From Streptomyces sp. Ag109_O5-10 (GTDB lineage: Bacteria > Actinomycetota > Actinomycetes > Streptomycetales > Streptomycetaceae), in contig NZ_FNTQ01000001.1 in assembly GCF_900105755.1 (NCBI RefSeq), positions 9,052,001-9,116,000 on the forward strand: DNA of 64,000 bases, read 5' to 3'. The notes below the pieces were generated by a model. It saw only the letters and a program-made list of their open reading frames with translations, was not told the origin of the DNA and searched no databases. A program made the translations under genes and the position numbers. Positions 19,379 to 28,792 of the stretch are shown one piece after another. Within the stretch, counting starts at the first letter, position 1. The number at the start of each line of letters is the position of its first letter.

Positions 19379-19918
19379 TCAATGTCTGCTGATGAGCCAG
19401 AAGCAGGTGCCGGCTCCCAGCCCGAACACGAGGTGTGCGCTCAGGTCGTCGGCCAATGTCCGCGGGCTGTACTTCCAGAACTGCTGGTAGAGCCCGGCCT
19501 GCGGCAGGACCAGGTACGCACTGGCACACACAGCCGCGCCGAGCGGAAGGCCGAGCAACGGGTTCGGGCGCCGGACCGACCCGGCGACGATCCCGTACAG
19601 CGCACCCCAGGCCGAGCCGTAGGACCAGTGCATCGCGGTGCTCAGGAGCCACGCCCACCGGTCAGGGACCTCGCGCTGGGTGAACCCCTCCAGGACCCGC
19701 TTCGCCACCTTGCCCGGATCCGGTGCCTCCTCCCAGTTCTCGACCGGCGCGAACTCCCAGTCCTTGGGGCTGTCGGTGCCTCCCGCGCGGCGGTATCGCA
19801 GATAGCGCGTGGCATCCATGCATACCGTCCCGGCCACGCCCGCGAGGACGCCGTCGACGACGGCGGCGAGCGGCGTGAGAGGCCGTCGCCGTGGACGTCC
19901 TGCTGTCATGATGCCCAT
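19379..19918 (-). CDS. Small multi-pass membrane protein (DUF1440/YagU-like)
   Basis: A 179-residue protein with about four hydrophobic segments: residues about 15-35 (AVVDGVLAGVAGTVCMDATR), around STAMHWSYGSAWGALYGIVAGSV, LGLPLGAAVCASAYLVLPQ, and LVFGLGAGTCFWLI at the C-terminus. A soluble acidic loop (FAPVENWEEAPDPG) lies between the first two. The pattern and length resemble YagU/DUF1440 inner-membrane proteins, but I assign this with caution. ATG 19918 has GAGG 11 bases upstream; ATG 19909 is also possible. It converges on the VOC gene. Confidence 0.78.
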   Translation of the reverse strand: MGIMTAGRPRRRPLTPLAAVVDGVLAGVAGTVCMDATRYLRYRRAGGTDSPKDWEFAPVENWEEAPDPGKVAKRVLEGFTQREVPDRWAWLLSTAMHWSYGSAWGALYGIVAGSVRRPNPLLGLPLGAAVCASAYLVLPQAGLYQQFWKYSPRTLADDLSAHLVFGLGAGTCFWLISRH

Positions 19919-20168
19919 CACTTCAACCACCTCGGGCAACTGCCGGTGCCTGGGTTCGCGCTGTCGCCCCCCGCCTTGCGGGAAGTTCAGAATCCCACCG
20001 GTCACCTTCGCCCGCACCCCAGGAGCGCACCGCCGCGCGCCCGGACCGACCGGACTTCCGGTACCACCCGGTCGGGTGGCGTGCGGGGCGGGGGCGGTCC
20101 AGGGTGGTCGGTGTGCGGCGGTGCCGCCGCCGGGGGACGGGCTCGTAGCGCAGAGGGGTGTCGCCACG

Positions 20169-20699
20169 GTGATCGACACGGATGAGCTGGTGCGGCGCAA
20201 TGCAGGGTTCGCCGACGGCGGAGCATGCGCCGGCCTGGGGCTCATGCCCAGCGGCGGTCTGACGGTCATCGGATGCGTCGATCCCCGTGTCGACCCGTCC
20301 GACGTGCTCGGTCTCGAGCTCGGCGAGGCGGCGGCGATCCGCAACGTCGGAGGACGGGTCACGCCCTCGACACTCCGCACGCTGGGGATGCTCTCGAAGG
20401 TCGTCCAGGCCCGCACACACGGCCCCCGCCCGGGCGGTGTCCACTACGTGGTCCTGCAGCACACCGACTGCGGGATCACCGACCTGGCCGCGTTCCCGGA
20501 CCTGCTCGCCGACTACTTCGAGGTTCCGGCCGGCGACGTGGACACCAAGGCGGTCACCGACCCGGTCGCCGCCGTCCGCGTCGACGTCGGCATCCTCAGG
20601 CAGAAGCTGCCGGCCGGAGTCTTCGTCTCGGGGCTCGTGTACGACGTGACGACCGGGCTCGTCGACGTAGTCGTCCCGCCCGCGCGAGTGGAAGTATGA
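20169..20699 (+). CDS. Beta-class carbonic anhydrase-like protein
   Basis: A 176-residue cytosolic protein of the beta-carbonic anhydrase family, which interconverts CO2 and bicarbonate. Zinc ligands are visible as the cysteine and aspartate of GCVDPRVDP and the histidine and cysteine of QHTDCG; GEAAAIRNVGGRVT is the usual dimer and substrate segment. The GTG at 20169 follows an AGAGGGG ribosome site. It lies 111 bases before an MBL hydrolase on the same strand. Some members of this short clade lack high activity, so the reaction is likely rather than certain. Confidence 0.85.
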   Translation: MIDTDELVRRNAGFADGGACAGLGLMPSGGLTVIGCVDPRVDPSDVLGLELGEAAAIRNVGGRVTPSTLRTLGMLSKVVQARTHGPRPGGVHYVVLQHTDCGITDLAAFPDLLADYFEVPAGDVDTKAVTDPVAAVRVDVGILRQKLPAGVFVSGLVYDVTTGLVDVVVPPARVEV

Positions 20700-20810
20700 C
20701 ATCGCGCGGTGCGCGCGGCCGCTCCGGTCGGCGCGACCGCCGAGGGCCTGTGGCCGGTACCGGGATCTGCTGCGCCGGCCGGTCGTATCGGTGAGGAGGC
20801 GCTTTCCGGC

Positions 20811-21881
20811 ATGTGTGACGATCACGGGCGCTCGGCGGCCGAGGCGGCCTGGTCGGCGCCTCGGGTCGCGGAAGGACCGGCGGTCGACCCGGTGACGCTG
20901 CCGGAGGTCGACGAGGTCACGGTCACGACGATGGTCGACAACACCTTCGACGCACTGCTGGCCTCTGCCGAAGGCGTCGCCCGGGCGCGGGTCGGTACCG
21001 GGCGGACCGCCGCGCCACAGTTCGCCGGCGGCGAGTCGGTCGCGGGGCTGCGAGCCGAGCACGGCTTCTCCGCGCTGGTCACCGTCCGCAGCGGGAGCGC
21101 GAGCAGCACGCTGCTGTTCGACACCGGCGCGTCCCCGGACGCGCTGGCGGTGAACGCCGAACGTCTCGGCATCGATGTCGGCGGCCTGCAGGGCGTCGTG
21201 CTCAGCCACGGGCATTTCGACCACGCGGGCGGCTTCGGCGGCCTGGCCCGGTTGCGCGGGCGCTCCGGTCTGCCGCTGACCGTCCATCCCGCGGTCTGGA
21301 CCCGTCGCCGCCTGGAACTGCCCGCAGGCGAACGCCTGGAGATGCCCACGCTGTCACGCGGTGCCCTGGAGCGCGAGGGGTTCGAGGTCATCGAGCGGCG
21401 GCAGCCGTCGTTGCTGGCCAGCGGTGTCCTGATCACCGGCGAGGTGGACCGCGTCACCGAGTTCGAGCACGGGATGCCGCGGGCCCACCAGGCCTGGGAC
21501 GGGAGCGGCTGGCGGCACGACCCCCTGGTCATCGACGACCAGGCACTCGTCATCAACGTGCGCGGCCGGGGACTTGTCGTCGTCACCGGGTGCGGCCACG
21601 CCGGAGTGGTCAACATCGTCCGGCACGCCATGAGGCTGACCGGCGTCGGCAGACTGCTGGCCGTCATCGGCGGCTTCCACCTGAGCGGCCCCGCCTTCGA
21701 GCCGGTCATCGGCCCGACGGTGGCCGCGCTCACCGAACTCACACCCGAGCTGGTCGTCCCCGGTCACTGCACCGGGTGGCGCGCCCAGCACACCCTCGCC
21801 GCGGCCCTTCCCGAGGCATGGGTCCAGACCAGCGTCGGCACCACGTACACCCTCGACGCCCCACACGCCGGCGGCGCCTGA
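20811..21881 (+). CDS. MBL-fold metallohydrolase
   Basis: A 356-residue metallo-beta-lactamase-fold enzyme of the branch related to DHPMB (dihydropterin ribofuranosylaminobenzene phosphate) synthase. Metal-binding motifs are SHGHFDHAGG, TGCGHAGVVN, GGFHLSG and PGHCTGW. GAGGAGG lies 11 bases upstream of the ATG at 20811. It may be co-transcribed with the carbonic anhydrase gene. The fold and di-metal site are confident; the substrate is not, since this branch includes hydrolases with very different targets. Confidence 0.88.
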   Translation: MCDDHGRSAAEAAWSAPRVAEGPAVDPVTLPEVDEVTVTTMVDNTFDALLASAEGVARARVGTGRTAAPQFAGGESVAGLRAEHGFSALVTVRSGSASSTLLFDTGASPDALAVNAERLGIDVGGLQGVVLSHGHFDHAGGFGGLARLRGRSGLPLTVHPAVWTRRRLELPAGERLEMPTLSRGALEREGFEVIERRQPSLLASGVLITGEVDRVTEFEHGMPRAHQAWDGSGWRHDPLVIDDQALVINVRGRGLVVVTGCGHAGVVNIVRHAMRLTGVGRLLAVIGGFHLSGPAFEPVIGPTVAALTELTPELVVPGHCTGWRAQHTLAAALPEAWVQTSVGTTYTLDAPHAGGA

Positions 21882-21944
21882 CCCCCGCTCAGCAGCACCG
21901 CCTCGCCAGGCGGGCCGCCGAGGGGCGCCCCGTACATGCCGAGG

Positions 21945-22400
21945 TCAGAGGTCGTCCAAGTCGGCGGGGCCTGCGACACACTTCCCGGTCTTGTCCACCA
22001 CGTAGACGATGTCCCGGATGCCCACTTCACCGTGTGCCTTGGCGGGCTTGGGGTCGATGACCGGGCAGACCGATTCCGCTCCTCGGACAGCCACCTTGTA
22101 CGTCACGGGCCATGCGCGTTCTTCGGTCCACCCGACGTAGCTGCCGCCGCTCCCGCTCCGCGTCGGGTCAGGGTCCGCCACGGCCGTGAGACCGCGCTCT
22201 CCGCATGACGGACAGCCGAATACGTGAGCGTCCCAGGCCGACTCGTTGACCAACCGCACCGGGAGTCCTTCGTCACCCGAACTACCGCACCCCGTAACGA
22301 AGACGGCGGTGATGCCCAGTGCAGCCAGGAGTGCGACGCGCGCTCGTCCCACACTCCGGCTGGGCGCGTTGCTGTGACTGCCTGTTCTCAAGGGTCCCAC
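21945..22400 (-). CDS. Small secreted lipoprotein, unknown function
   Basis: A 151-residue protein with a signal peptide (basic GRAR, hydrophobic VALLAALGITAVFVTG) and a lipobox ending in VTGC, so it is predicted to be lipid-anchored outside the cell. The mature part of about 110 residues contains a CPSC pair plus two further cysteines (VCPV, GKCV), possibly disulfides. The start at GTG 22400 is chosen for the GGGGGAG ribosome site 8 bases upstream, which lies inside a long C-run on the plus strand. No family was recognised. It converges on the MBL gene. Confidence 0.72.
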   Translation of the reverse strand: MGPLRTGSHSNAPSRSVGRARVALLAALGITAVFVTGCGSSGDEGLPVRLVNESAWDAHVFGCPSCGERGLTAVADPDPTRSGSGGSYVGWTEERAWPVTYKVAVRGAESVCPVIDPKPAKAHGEVGIRDIVYVVDKTGKCVAGPADLDDL

Positions 22401-22720
22401 GCTCGGACTCCCCCCCCCGTGATCACGGATCGAGGTTGGATCATCGCAGGTCGCAGCGCGATGAACAACGGTCCGAGACCGCCTGACGCTTTGGGCCGGG
22501 AGCGTCTGTCTCCTTGCGTGGAACGACATTGGTGCGCGCAAGTAATTGACAATCTCTTGCAGAAATCCTACTTGGACATGGAAAGAAGCGTCCGTTGTCT
22601 TGTCCGGCTGTCCTGTCGCGCCCTAATGTCCCGGTACGCAGCGGCACGGCCCGTTCCCGTCGTGCCGCCGCGCACCGAGCTGCCCTCGGTGACCTCCGCT
22701 CCTAGAGAAACGAGAACCCG
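22401..22720. other. Intergenic region with a vegetative-type promoter for the glucanase gene
   Basis: This 320-base divergent spacer contains TTGACA at 22546-22551 and TACTTG at 22569-22574, spaced 17 bases, about 150 bases before the glucanase ATG. That would leave a long untranslated leader. A homopolymer C-run at about 22411-22421 borders the lipoprotein gene. No clear operator palindrome was found. Confidence 0.55.
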
Positions 22721-24793
22721 ATGGCGCCGTACCTCCACCACGTGGCTGCGGAGCGGCTGAGAGGCCGTGCGCGAAGACCCGCTCGGACGCTCGTGGCACT
22801 GACCGCCGTCACCGCCGGACTCGTGCTCGGCCTCGGCGCTCCGGCTCCGGCGGCGTCGTGGCACGCCGGCGGCACGGGCTCCCCGGTGGTGACCCGGGCC
22901 GGACTCGACCCCGCCCTCGTCGCGGGGCGGGGCGCCGCGGTGGACTTCGACGAACAGGAGGCGGAGAACGCGGCGACGGACGGCACCGTCATCGGCCCCG
23001 ACCGCACCGCCTACACACTGCCCTCGGAGGCATCCGGCCGCACGGCGGTGCGCCTGAAGCCGGGCCAGTACGTCGAGTTCACCCTGCCCCACGCGGCCAA
23101 CGCCCTCACCGTGCGGTACAGCATCCCCGACGCTCCCGGAGGCGGCGGCATCACCGCGCCCCTCGACGTCGCCGTGGACGGCCGTCACCGCACCACGATG
23201 ACCCTCACCTCGCAGTACTCCTGGCTCTACAACCAGTACCCGTTCAGCAACGACCCCCAGGGCGACCTGCTGCACCCCGACTGGTGGATCACCGAATGCG
23301 GTTGCGTGCCGTCCGCCACCACCCCGGCGCCCACCATCGACAAGCCGTTCCGGCCGAGCCACTTCTACGACGAGCAGAGACTGCTGCTCGGCAAGCGGTA
23401 CGCGGCCGGCGACACCGTCCGCCTCACCGCGCCCAGGAGCAGCACGGCCGCCTGGACCGTCATCGACCTGCTCGACACACAACTCGTCGGCGCACCCCAC
23501 GTCGAGACGCATGCCGTGAACGTCGTCGCCTTCGGAGCCGACCCCACCGGCCGGCGTGACGCGGGCGACGCCTTCGACCGGGCCGTCGCCTACGCGAAGG
23601 AGCGGCACCGCAAGGTGTACCTGCCGCCGGGCACGTACCAGGTGAACCGTCACATCGTCGTGGACGACGTGACGATCGTCGGGGCCGGCAGCTGGTACAC
23701 GATCGTCAAGGGGCACCAGGTCACCCTCGACACCCCCGCCCCCGACGGCTCGGTCCACACCGGGGTGGGCTTCTACGGCAAGGACGCCGCGGACGGCGGC
23801 AGCCACGACGTCCACCTGTCGGGCTTCGCCGTCGAGGGCGACGTACGTGAACGCATCGACACCGACCAGGTCAACGCCATCGGCGGGGCGCTCAGCGACT
23901 CCACGATCGACGGCCTCTACCTCCACCACACCAAGGTCGGCATGTGGTTCGACGGCCCGATGACACGTCTGCGCGTCACCCGTACCCAGATCGCCGACCA
24001 GATCGCCGACGGTCTCAACTTCCACACCGGCGTCACTGATTCGCGTGTCTCCGACACCTTCGTCCGCAACAGCGGCGACGACGGTCTGGCCATGTGGTCG
24101 GAGAAGACGGGCGACGCCCGCAACGTCTTCGCCCACAACACCGTGCAGACCCCGGTCCTCGCCAACGGCATCGCCCTGTACGGCGGCACGGACAACACGG
24201 TCACCGGCAACCTCGTGGCGGACCCGATCAGAGAGGGAAGCGCCATCCAGGTCGGCTCCCGGTTCGGGGCGGAGCCGTTCACCGGCCGTCTGAAGATCTC
24301 GGACAACACCACCGTCCGCTCGGGGCCGTTCGAGCTCAACTGGAAGATCGGCCTGGGCGCGATCTGGTTCTACGCCCTGGAACGGGACATCGACGCCGAC
24401 ATCCAGGTGACCGGCGACCACTTCCTCGACAACACCTACAACGCGATCATGCTGGTCTCCGACTTCCCGGTGAAGGACAAGTACGCGATCCGAGGCGTCC
24501 GTTTCAAGGACATCCGCGTGGACGGCACCGGCACCTCCGTCCTCAGCGCCCGCTCCGCCGGCTCGGCGTCCTTCGAGAACGTGGACGCCCGCAACGTGGG
24601 CGCGGTCGGCATCAACAACTGCGGCTCCTTCAACTTTCCAGCATCCGGGTCCGAGTTCGCGGTGAACGACCTCGGCGGCAACGACGGAGGCGGCACGACC
24701 GGCCCCTGGCTGGCGTCCTGGGAACTGCCGAACACCCTCACCTGCGACGACCGGCCCCCGGTGGTCCCGCCACCGGCCCCGGCGCCTTGGTGA
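22721..24793 (+). CDS. Secreted beta-helix glucanase, GH87/mycodextranase type
   Basis: A 690-residue exported protein. Residues 1-45 form a signal peptide (two arginine-rich patches, then TLVALTAVTAGLVLGLGAP, AAS). An N-terminal carbohydrate-binding-like domain begins at EQEAENAATDGTVIG and runs to about residue 260. It is followed by a right-handed parallel beta-helix that opens with NVVAFGADPTGRRDAGDAF and LPPGTYQVNRHIVV. The paired aspartates in RNSGDDGLAMWS match the catalytic DD of alpha-1,3-glucanase/mycodextranase enzymes. It ends in a Pro-rich tail (RPPVVPPPAPAPW) with no further domain, though such linkers usually lead to a binding module. Likely role: degradation of fungal or bacterial alpha-glucan. 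Confidence 0.8.
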   Translation: MAPYLHHVAAERLRGRARRPARTLVALTAVTAGLVLGLGAPAPAASWHAGGTGSPVVTRAGLDPALVAGRGAAVDFDEQEAENAATDGTVIGPDRTAYTLPSEASGRTAVRLKPGQYVEFTLPHAANALTVRYSIPDAPGGGGITAPLDVAVDGRHRTTMTLTSQYSWLYNQYPFSNDPQGDLLHPDWWITECGCVPSATTPAPTIDKPFRPSHFYDEQRLLLGKRYAAGDTVRLTAPRSSTAAWTVIDLLDTQLVGAPHVETHAVNVVAFGADPTGRRDAGDAFDRAVAYAKERHRKVYLPPGTYQVNRHIVVDDVTIVGAGSWYTIVKGHQVTLDTPAPDGSVHTGVGFYGKDAADGGSHDVHLSGFAVEGDVRERIDTDQVNAIGGALSDSTIDGLYLHHTKVGMWFDGPMTRLRVTRTQIADQIADGLNFHTGVTDSRVSDTFVRNSGDDGLAMWSEKTGDARNVFAHNTVQTPVLANGIALYGGTDNTVTGNLVADPIREGSAIQVGSRFGAEPFTGRLKISDNTTVRSGPFELNWKIGLGAIWFYALERDIDADIQVTGDHFLDNTYNAIMLVSDFPVKDKYAIRGVRFKDIRVDGTGTSVLSARSAGSASFENVDARNVGAVGINNCGSFNFPASGSEFAVNDLGGNDGGGTTGPWLASWELPNTLTCDDRPPVVPPPAPAPW

Positions 24794-24832
24794 GGCACGA
24801 CGGATGAAGTAGCCACGCCGTCACGGGACGAC

Positions 24833-24861
24833 GGGCCGCCTCCACCGGTGGGAGGCGGCCC
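24833..24861. terminator. Hairpin after the glucanase gene
   Basis: GGGCCGCCTCC and GGAGGCGGCCC form a perfect 11-bp stem with a 7-base loop, 40 bases after the stop codon. Confidence 0.78.
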
Positions 24862-25160
24862 GCGCAGCCGAGGCGCCCGCGCCGCGCCCGCGGCCGGCCG
24901 GGCGGTGTCGGCCGCCCGGTTCGGTCAACGGCCGCATACGCAGGCGCACTTGCCGGGCGGGCCGAACAGATACCAAAGGCGGCGCTGCTCGACCCGGGCG
25001 CCGGAAACCACACGGCGGCCCGCTCCGGCACCGTCACCGTCAAGGTGACCGCCGGCGGACCGACCGCCTCGGCGCCACCGTCACCCTCGGCAGACCACCG
25101 GCCCGGGAGACGTCGCACCGGCCCTCTACGGCCGCCGCGCCGGAGCGCTGCGGGCCGCTC
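24862..25160. other. Non-coding spacer between convergent genes
   Basis: About 300 bases between two terminators. A short stretch near 25005-25075 reads NHTAARSGTVTVKVTAG in one frame and might be a vestige of a lost domain, but there is no start and the support is weak. Nothing else was recognised. Confidence 0.4.
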
Positions 25161-25184
25161 ACCGCGGTCTCGGCCGACCGCGGT
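25161..25184 (-). terminator. Hairpin after cutC
   Basis: ACCGCGGTC and GACCGCGGT pair perfectly with a 6-base loop, 12 bases past the cutC stop on the minus strand. Confidence 0.7.
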
Positions 25185-25196
25185 TCACCGGGACGG

Positions 25197-25964
25197 TCAG
25201 ACCGTCGTCCGGGCCGCCAGCATCCTCCTGGCCTCGGCGACGACCGCAGGGTCGGTGACGAAATGGGTGTCCTGGTCGGCCGCCGAACCGGAGGCGCCGA
25301 GCGGAACCCACGCGGCCCGGCGCCGGGGCTCCGCGCGGCGCTTGGCCGACAGATGGACGGCGGCCACACCGGCGGCCGTCAACGCCGGTATGTCGGACGG
25401 CCGTACGCCGCCGCCCGCCATCACCTGCACACCGGGCGCGGCCTCGACCATGGCGGCCAGGCGCTCCAGCCCCTGTCCGGCGGCGGCGGCACCGCCCGAG
25501 GTGAGCACCCGGGTGAGCCCCAGCTCGGGCAGCAGCGCCGCCGTGGCGACGGGGTCCGCGGACAGGTCGGCCGCACGGTGCAGCGTCACCTCGGCAGGAC
25601 GGCCCGCCTCCCGGGCCGCCGTGGCGAGGCGGACGACGGCCTCGGAGTCGAGGGTGCCGTCGGCGGCGAGCGCGCCCACGACCACACCCGAGGCGCCGGA
25701 GGCGATCACGGACCGCACCTCGGCGGCCATCAGCGCGATTTCCTCGGCGTCGTAGACGAAGTCGCCCGGCCGGCACCGGACCAGTACCTGGACCGGCAGG
25801 CCCACGACGGCGACCGCCTCGACCAGGGCGGCCGACGGGGTCAGACCGCCCAGCTCCAGACCGGCGCAGAGTTCGACGCGGTCGGCTCCGTGGTCCAGGG
25901 CGACGCGGGCGCCGGCCGGTGAGGTGACGGCGATCTCCAGTGCGGGCACGGTGGGCGCGTTCAC
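25197..25964 (-). CDS. cutC: CutC-family TIM-barrel protein
   Basis: A 255-residue cytosolic TIM-barrel protein of the CutC family. Typical motifs are ALEIAVTSPAGARVALDHGA, RVELCAGLELGGLTPS, VLVRCRPGDFVY, TLHRAADLS, LTSGG and MAGGGVRPSDIPAL. The family was named for copper homeostasis, but that role is poorly supported and many copies lie in sugar-catabolism loci, as here. The GTG start overlaps the TGA of the M81 gene (GTGA), so the two proteins are made together. Context points to a step in breakdown of an imported compound rather than metal tolerance. A terminator follows. Confidence 0.92.
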   Translation of the reverse strand: MNAPTVPALEIAVTSPAGARVALDHGADRVELCAGLELGGLTPSAALVEAVAVVGLPVQVLVRCRPGDFVYDAEEIALMAAEVRSVIASGASGVVVGALAADGTLDSEAVVRLATAAREAGRPAEVTLHRAADLSADPVATAALLPELGLTRVLTSGGAAAAGQGLERLAAMVEAAPGVQVMAGGGVRPSDIPALTAAGVAAVHLSAKRRAEPRRRAAWVPLGASGSAADQDTHFVTDPAVVAEARRMLAARTTV

Positions 25965-27484
25965 TCGTCGTCCCCGGTGAGCGGCTGGTCGGAGGCCGGG
26001 ATGATCCGGGCCGTCAGGTCCGGCGCCGGCATGTCGCGGTCGAAGGGGAACATCGGGCGGCGGATGCGGCGGTGGCCCAGGCGCACCAGGTCCTGGTCGA
26101 CACCGCCGGGGGTGAGGGCCATCTTCCAGCCGACCGACATGTCGAACAGCTCGGGCTCCAGGTAGCCGATCTTGACGATCACGATGTCGGCGGAGCGCGG
26201 GTCGAGGCCGAGGCCGGTGAAGTCGTGCTCGTGGTGGTACGGCTTGCGCAGCCTGGTGAGGATCGCGTGCACGCTGCCGACCCGGACGACGACCTCGGTC
26301 TCGGCGTCCCGGTCGCCGTGCCGTATGGCGTGCACCACGCCGGTGAGGGTGACCGGTCCCGCGTGCCGGTCGTCGACCTCGGCGCCGGCGGTGACGGTGA
26401 CCGTGGCTCCGACGCCCGCGGCGACGGCGGTCTCGACGGCGGCCGGTCCGGGCACCGAGGCGTAGACGACGGTCGGCCCGTCCTCCTTCTGGAACTCGGG
26501 CCGCTCCAGCAGCCGGGTCAGGCCCCAGGTGACGTCTCCGGCGCCGCCCGCGGTCGGGTTGTCGCCGGTGTCGCTGATGAAGTACGGCCGACGGTCGGAG
26601 GCGAGGGCCTCGTCGAGGAGTTCGTCGTACGTCCCGGTCGGGGCGACGAAGCCGAAGGCGTCGCGGGCGTCCCAGAAGCCGCGGGCGAGACGTTCGGCAC
26701 CTGCCGAGACCGCGGCCGTGTCGTCGCCGGTGACGACCACCGCCGCGCGGTTGCGGGGCTCGTCCGCCCACGCGTAGCCCACCCAGATCGCCGCGTCCGT
26801 CACACCCGCGGTGGCCTCGACCTCGTCGACCGCCGCGTAGACGCTCCTCGCTGGTTCGATCCGGGTGGAGGTCTGCTCGCCGGCCAGCAGTACGGGGACC
26901 GGCACCCACGCCTTGACCGGGCGGGGGCCGCCGGAGACCAGGAGGTCGACCAGGTTGCGCACGGCGCGTTCCTTGGTCTCCATGTGGTCCTCGTGCGGGG
27001 CCGTCCGGTAGCAGGTGATCAGGTCGCTGCGGTGGGCGAGTTCACGGGAGACGTTGCCGTGCAGGTCCATCGAGGTGGAGACGATCACGTCCGGGCCGAC
27101 GGTGGCACGGATGCGCTCCAGCAGCACGGCCTCGGCGTCGTCGATCCCCTCCACGGTCATGGCGCCGTGGATGTCGTACCAGAGGCCGTCCGGCCGGGGG
27201 AGCGCGGCGAGGCGTTCGATCAGTTCGTCGGTGAGCGCGGTCCAGGCGGCGGCGGTGACGGTGCCGCCCGGCAGCGACTTGCCGACCAGCGCGCCGTGCC
27301 ATTCGGCGGCCTCGCGCAGCTCCTCGCCCGGGGCCAGGAAGGGGTACCGGTCGAACACCTCGGCGCCGCGCGCGGGATGGAAGGCGGGTGCCTCGGTGCG
27401 GGCGGGGGAGAAGGTCGAGGACTCGATGCCCAGGCCGGCTATGGCGATGACGGGGCGGGCGAGGGCGGTGCGGGTGTGCGTCAT
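25961..27484 (-). CDS. M81-family metallohydrolase (MlrC/microcystinase-like, DUF1485)
   Basis: A 507-residue soluble hydrolase of family M81, whose best-known member MlrC cleaves linear microcystin. The N-terminal DUF1485 domain shows GLGIESSTFSP, the metal-site motifs DIHGAM and SMDLHGNVS, and TAPHEDHMET; the C-terminal MlrC domain includes DTGDNPTAGGAGD. It lacks a signal peptide. ATG 27484 has GAGGAG very close upstream. It is coupled to cutC by a GTGA overlap and preceded by the ROK repressor gene, 62 bases away. Its neighbours (oligopeptide-type importer, ROK kinase) suggest an imported amide or ether-linked small molecule as substrate; this is inference. Confidence 0.9.
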   Translation of the reverse strand: MTHTRTALARPVIAIAGLGIESSTFSPARTEAPAFHPARGAEVFDRYPFLAPGEELREAAEWHGALVGKSLPGGTVTAAAWTALTDELIERLAALPRPDGLWYDIHGAMTVEGIDDAEAVLLERIRATVGPDVIVSTSMDLHGNVSRELAHRSDLITCYRTAPHEDHMETKERAVRNLVDLLVSGGPRPVKAWVPVPVLLAGEQTSTRIEPARSVYAAVDEVEATAGVTDAAIWVGYAWADEPRNRAAVVVTGDDTAAVSAGAERLARGFWDARDAFGFVAPTGTYDELLDEALASDRRPYFISDTGDNPTAGGAGDVTWGLTRLLERPEFQKEDGPTVVYASVPGPAAVETAVAAGVGATVTVTAGAEVDDRHAGPVTLTGVVHAIRHGDRDAETEVVVRVGSVHAILTRLRKPYHHEHDFTGLGLDPRSADIVIVKIGYLEPELFDMSVGWKMALTPGGVDQDLVRLGHRRIRRPMFPFDRDMPAPDLTARIIPASDQPLTGDDE

Positions 27485-27546
27485 GGCTCCTCGTGCGGGG
27501 TCGTGCGGAGTGGGCGGTGCTGCGGAATGGAAGCCTCTACGGGGCG

Positions 27547-28788
27547 TCAGCCCCTCCCGGGAGGCACGACGGTGCGGAACCGGTCGGCGCCGTCGCCGCC
27601 GGAGTCGCCCAGGGCGCGGGCCAGGGCACGCTGGAGAGCGAAGAGTCCGACCCCGACGAGACCGGCGTCGGCGCCGAGGACGGTCCGCTCGATGGTGAGG
27701 TGCTCGGTGGCCAGCGGGTGGCAGCTCTCGTAGAGCTGGCTGCGCACCGCGGCGACGAACGGCTCCAGGGTGGAGAGGATGCCGCCGAGGTAGACCGCGT
27801 CCGGGTTGAAGAAGTTGACGTTGGCGGCCAGCACCCGGCCGAGGTGGTCGCCGGCCCGGCGGACGGCGCGGGTGGCCTCCGGGTCGGCGTCGGTGGCGAG
27901 CTGGACCACGTCCTCGGTGCTGGCCACGTCCACCCCGCGTTCGTGCAGGATGCGGACGAGCGCGGCGCCGGACGCCACGGTCTCCAGGCAGCCGGTGTTG
28001 CCGCAGGAGCAGGGGATGTCGGCGCCGCTCTCGATCCGGATGTGGGTGATGTCGCCGGCCGCCCCGGTCGCGCCCCGGTAGAGGTTCCCGTCGATGATGA
28101 CGCCGGCGCCGATCGCCGTACCGATCTTGACCGTGATCGTCCGGCGGTGCTCGGCGGGCCGGACGCTCTGCTCGCCGACCGCCATGCAGTTGGCGTCGTT
28201 GTCGACGACGGCCGGGACGCCGAAGCGCTCCTCCAGCCAGGCGGCCACCGGGAAACGGTTCCAGCCGGGCATCCGGGACGGCAGGACGACGGCCCCGGCG
28301 ACCACGTCCACGGGTCCGGGCAGGGAGAGCCCGACGCCCCGGAGCCGGTCGCGTCCGCGTTGCTGGGCGAGCGACTCCAGGTGCTCGGCGAGCCTCGGCA
28401 GCGCCGCCTCGGGGCCGTCCGCGATCTCGAAGGGCACGTTGGCGACGTCGCGGACCCCGTTGCCCGGCAGCACGACACCGATCCGGGCGTGCCGGCCGCC
28501 GACGTCCGCGGCCACCGCGTACTCGTCGGCGCTGCCGGCCCTGAGCACCCTGCGCGGGCGGCCCCCGGTCGAGGACTGGGTGCCCTCCTCGGCGATGAGG
28601 CCGCGCTCGACCAGCTCGGCCACCGTGAGGGAGATGGTGGAAGGGGCCGTGCCGAGGAGCTGCGCGAGTTCGGCGCGGGACGACGCCTGCCCCGACGCGA
28701 CGAGTTCGAGGACCCGGGTGGCGAGGGCGGCGCCCTTCGGGCTCACGCCTTTGCTGCTCTTGCGGTCCCGTGCACTTATTTCGGTCAT
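27547..28788 (-). CDS. ROK-family transcriptional regulator
   Basis: A 413-residue repressor with an N-terminal winged helix-turn-helix (about residues 20-70, RAELAQLLGTAPSTISLTVAEL) and a ROK sugar-kinase-like domain. The zinc motif CSCGNTGCLE is intact, and DNDANCMAVGE plus GTAIGAGVIIDGNLYRG are typical of the family. ATG 28788 is preferred because the HTH begins soon after; an upstream extension would cover the regulatory spacer. An 11-bp palindrome (28793-28803) sits over its own translation start region and a related one lies at 28969-28979 near the divergent importer promoter, so it probably represses both arms of the locus in response to a sugar or sugar phosphate. Confidence 0.92.
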   Translation of the reverse strand: MTEISARDRKSSKGVSPKGAALATRVLELVASGQASSRAELAQLLGTAPSTISLTVAELVERGLIAEEGTQSSTGGRPRRVLRAGSADEYAVAADVGGRHARIGVVLPGNGVRDVANVPFEIADGPEAALPRLAEHLESLAQQRGRDRLRGVGLSLPGPVDVVAGAVVLPSRMPGWNRFPVAAWLEERFGVPAVVDNDANCMAVGEQSVRPAEHRRTITVKIGTAIGAGVIIDGNLYRGATGAAGDITHIRIESGADIPCSCGNTGCLETVASGAALVRILHERGVDVASTEDVVQLATDADPEATRAVRRAGDHLGRVLAANVNFFNPDAVYLGGILSTLEPFVAAVRSQLYESCHPLATEHLTIERTVLGADAGLVGVGLFALQRALARALGDSGGDGADRFRTVVPPGRG

Positions 28789-28792
28789 GTAC

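Noticed and set aside
25005..25075. Short stretch reading NHTAARSGTVTVKVTAG
   Set aside because: Too short, no start, and the neighbouring frames look equally plausible; kept only as a possible vestige.
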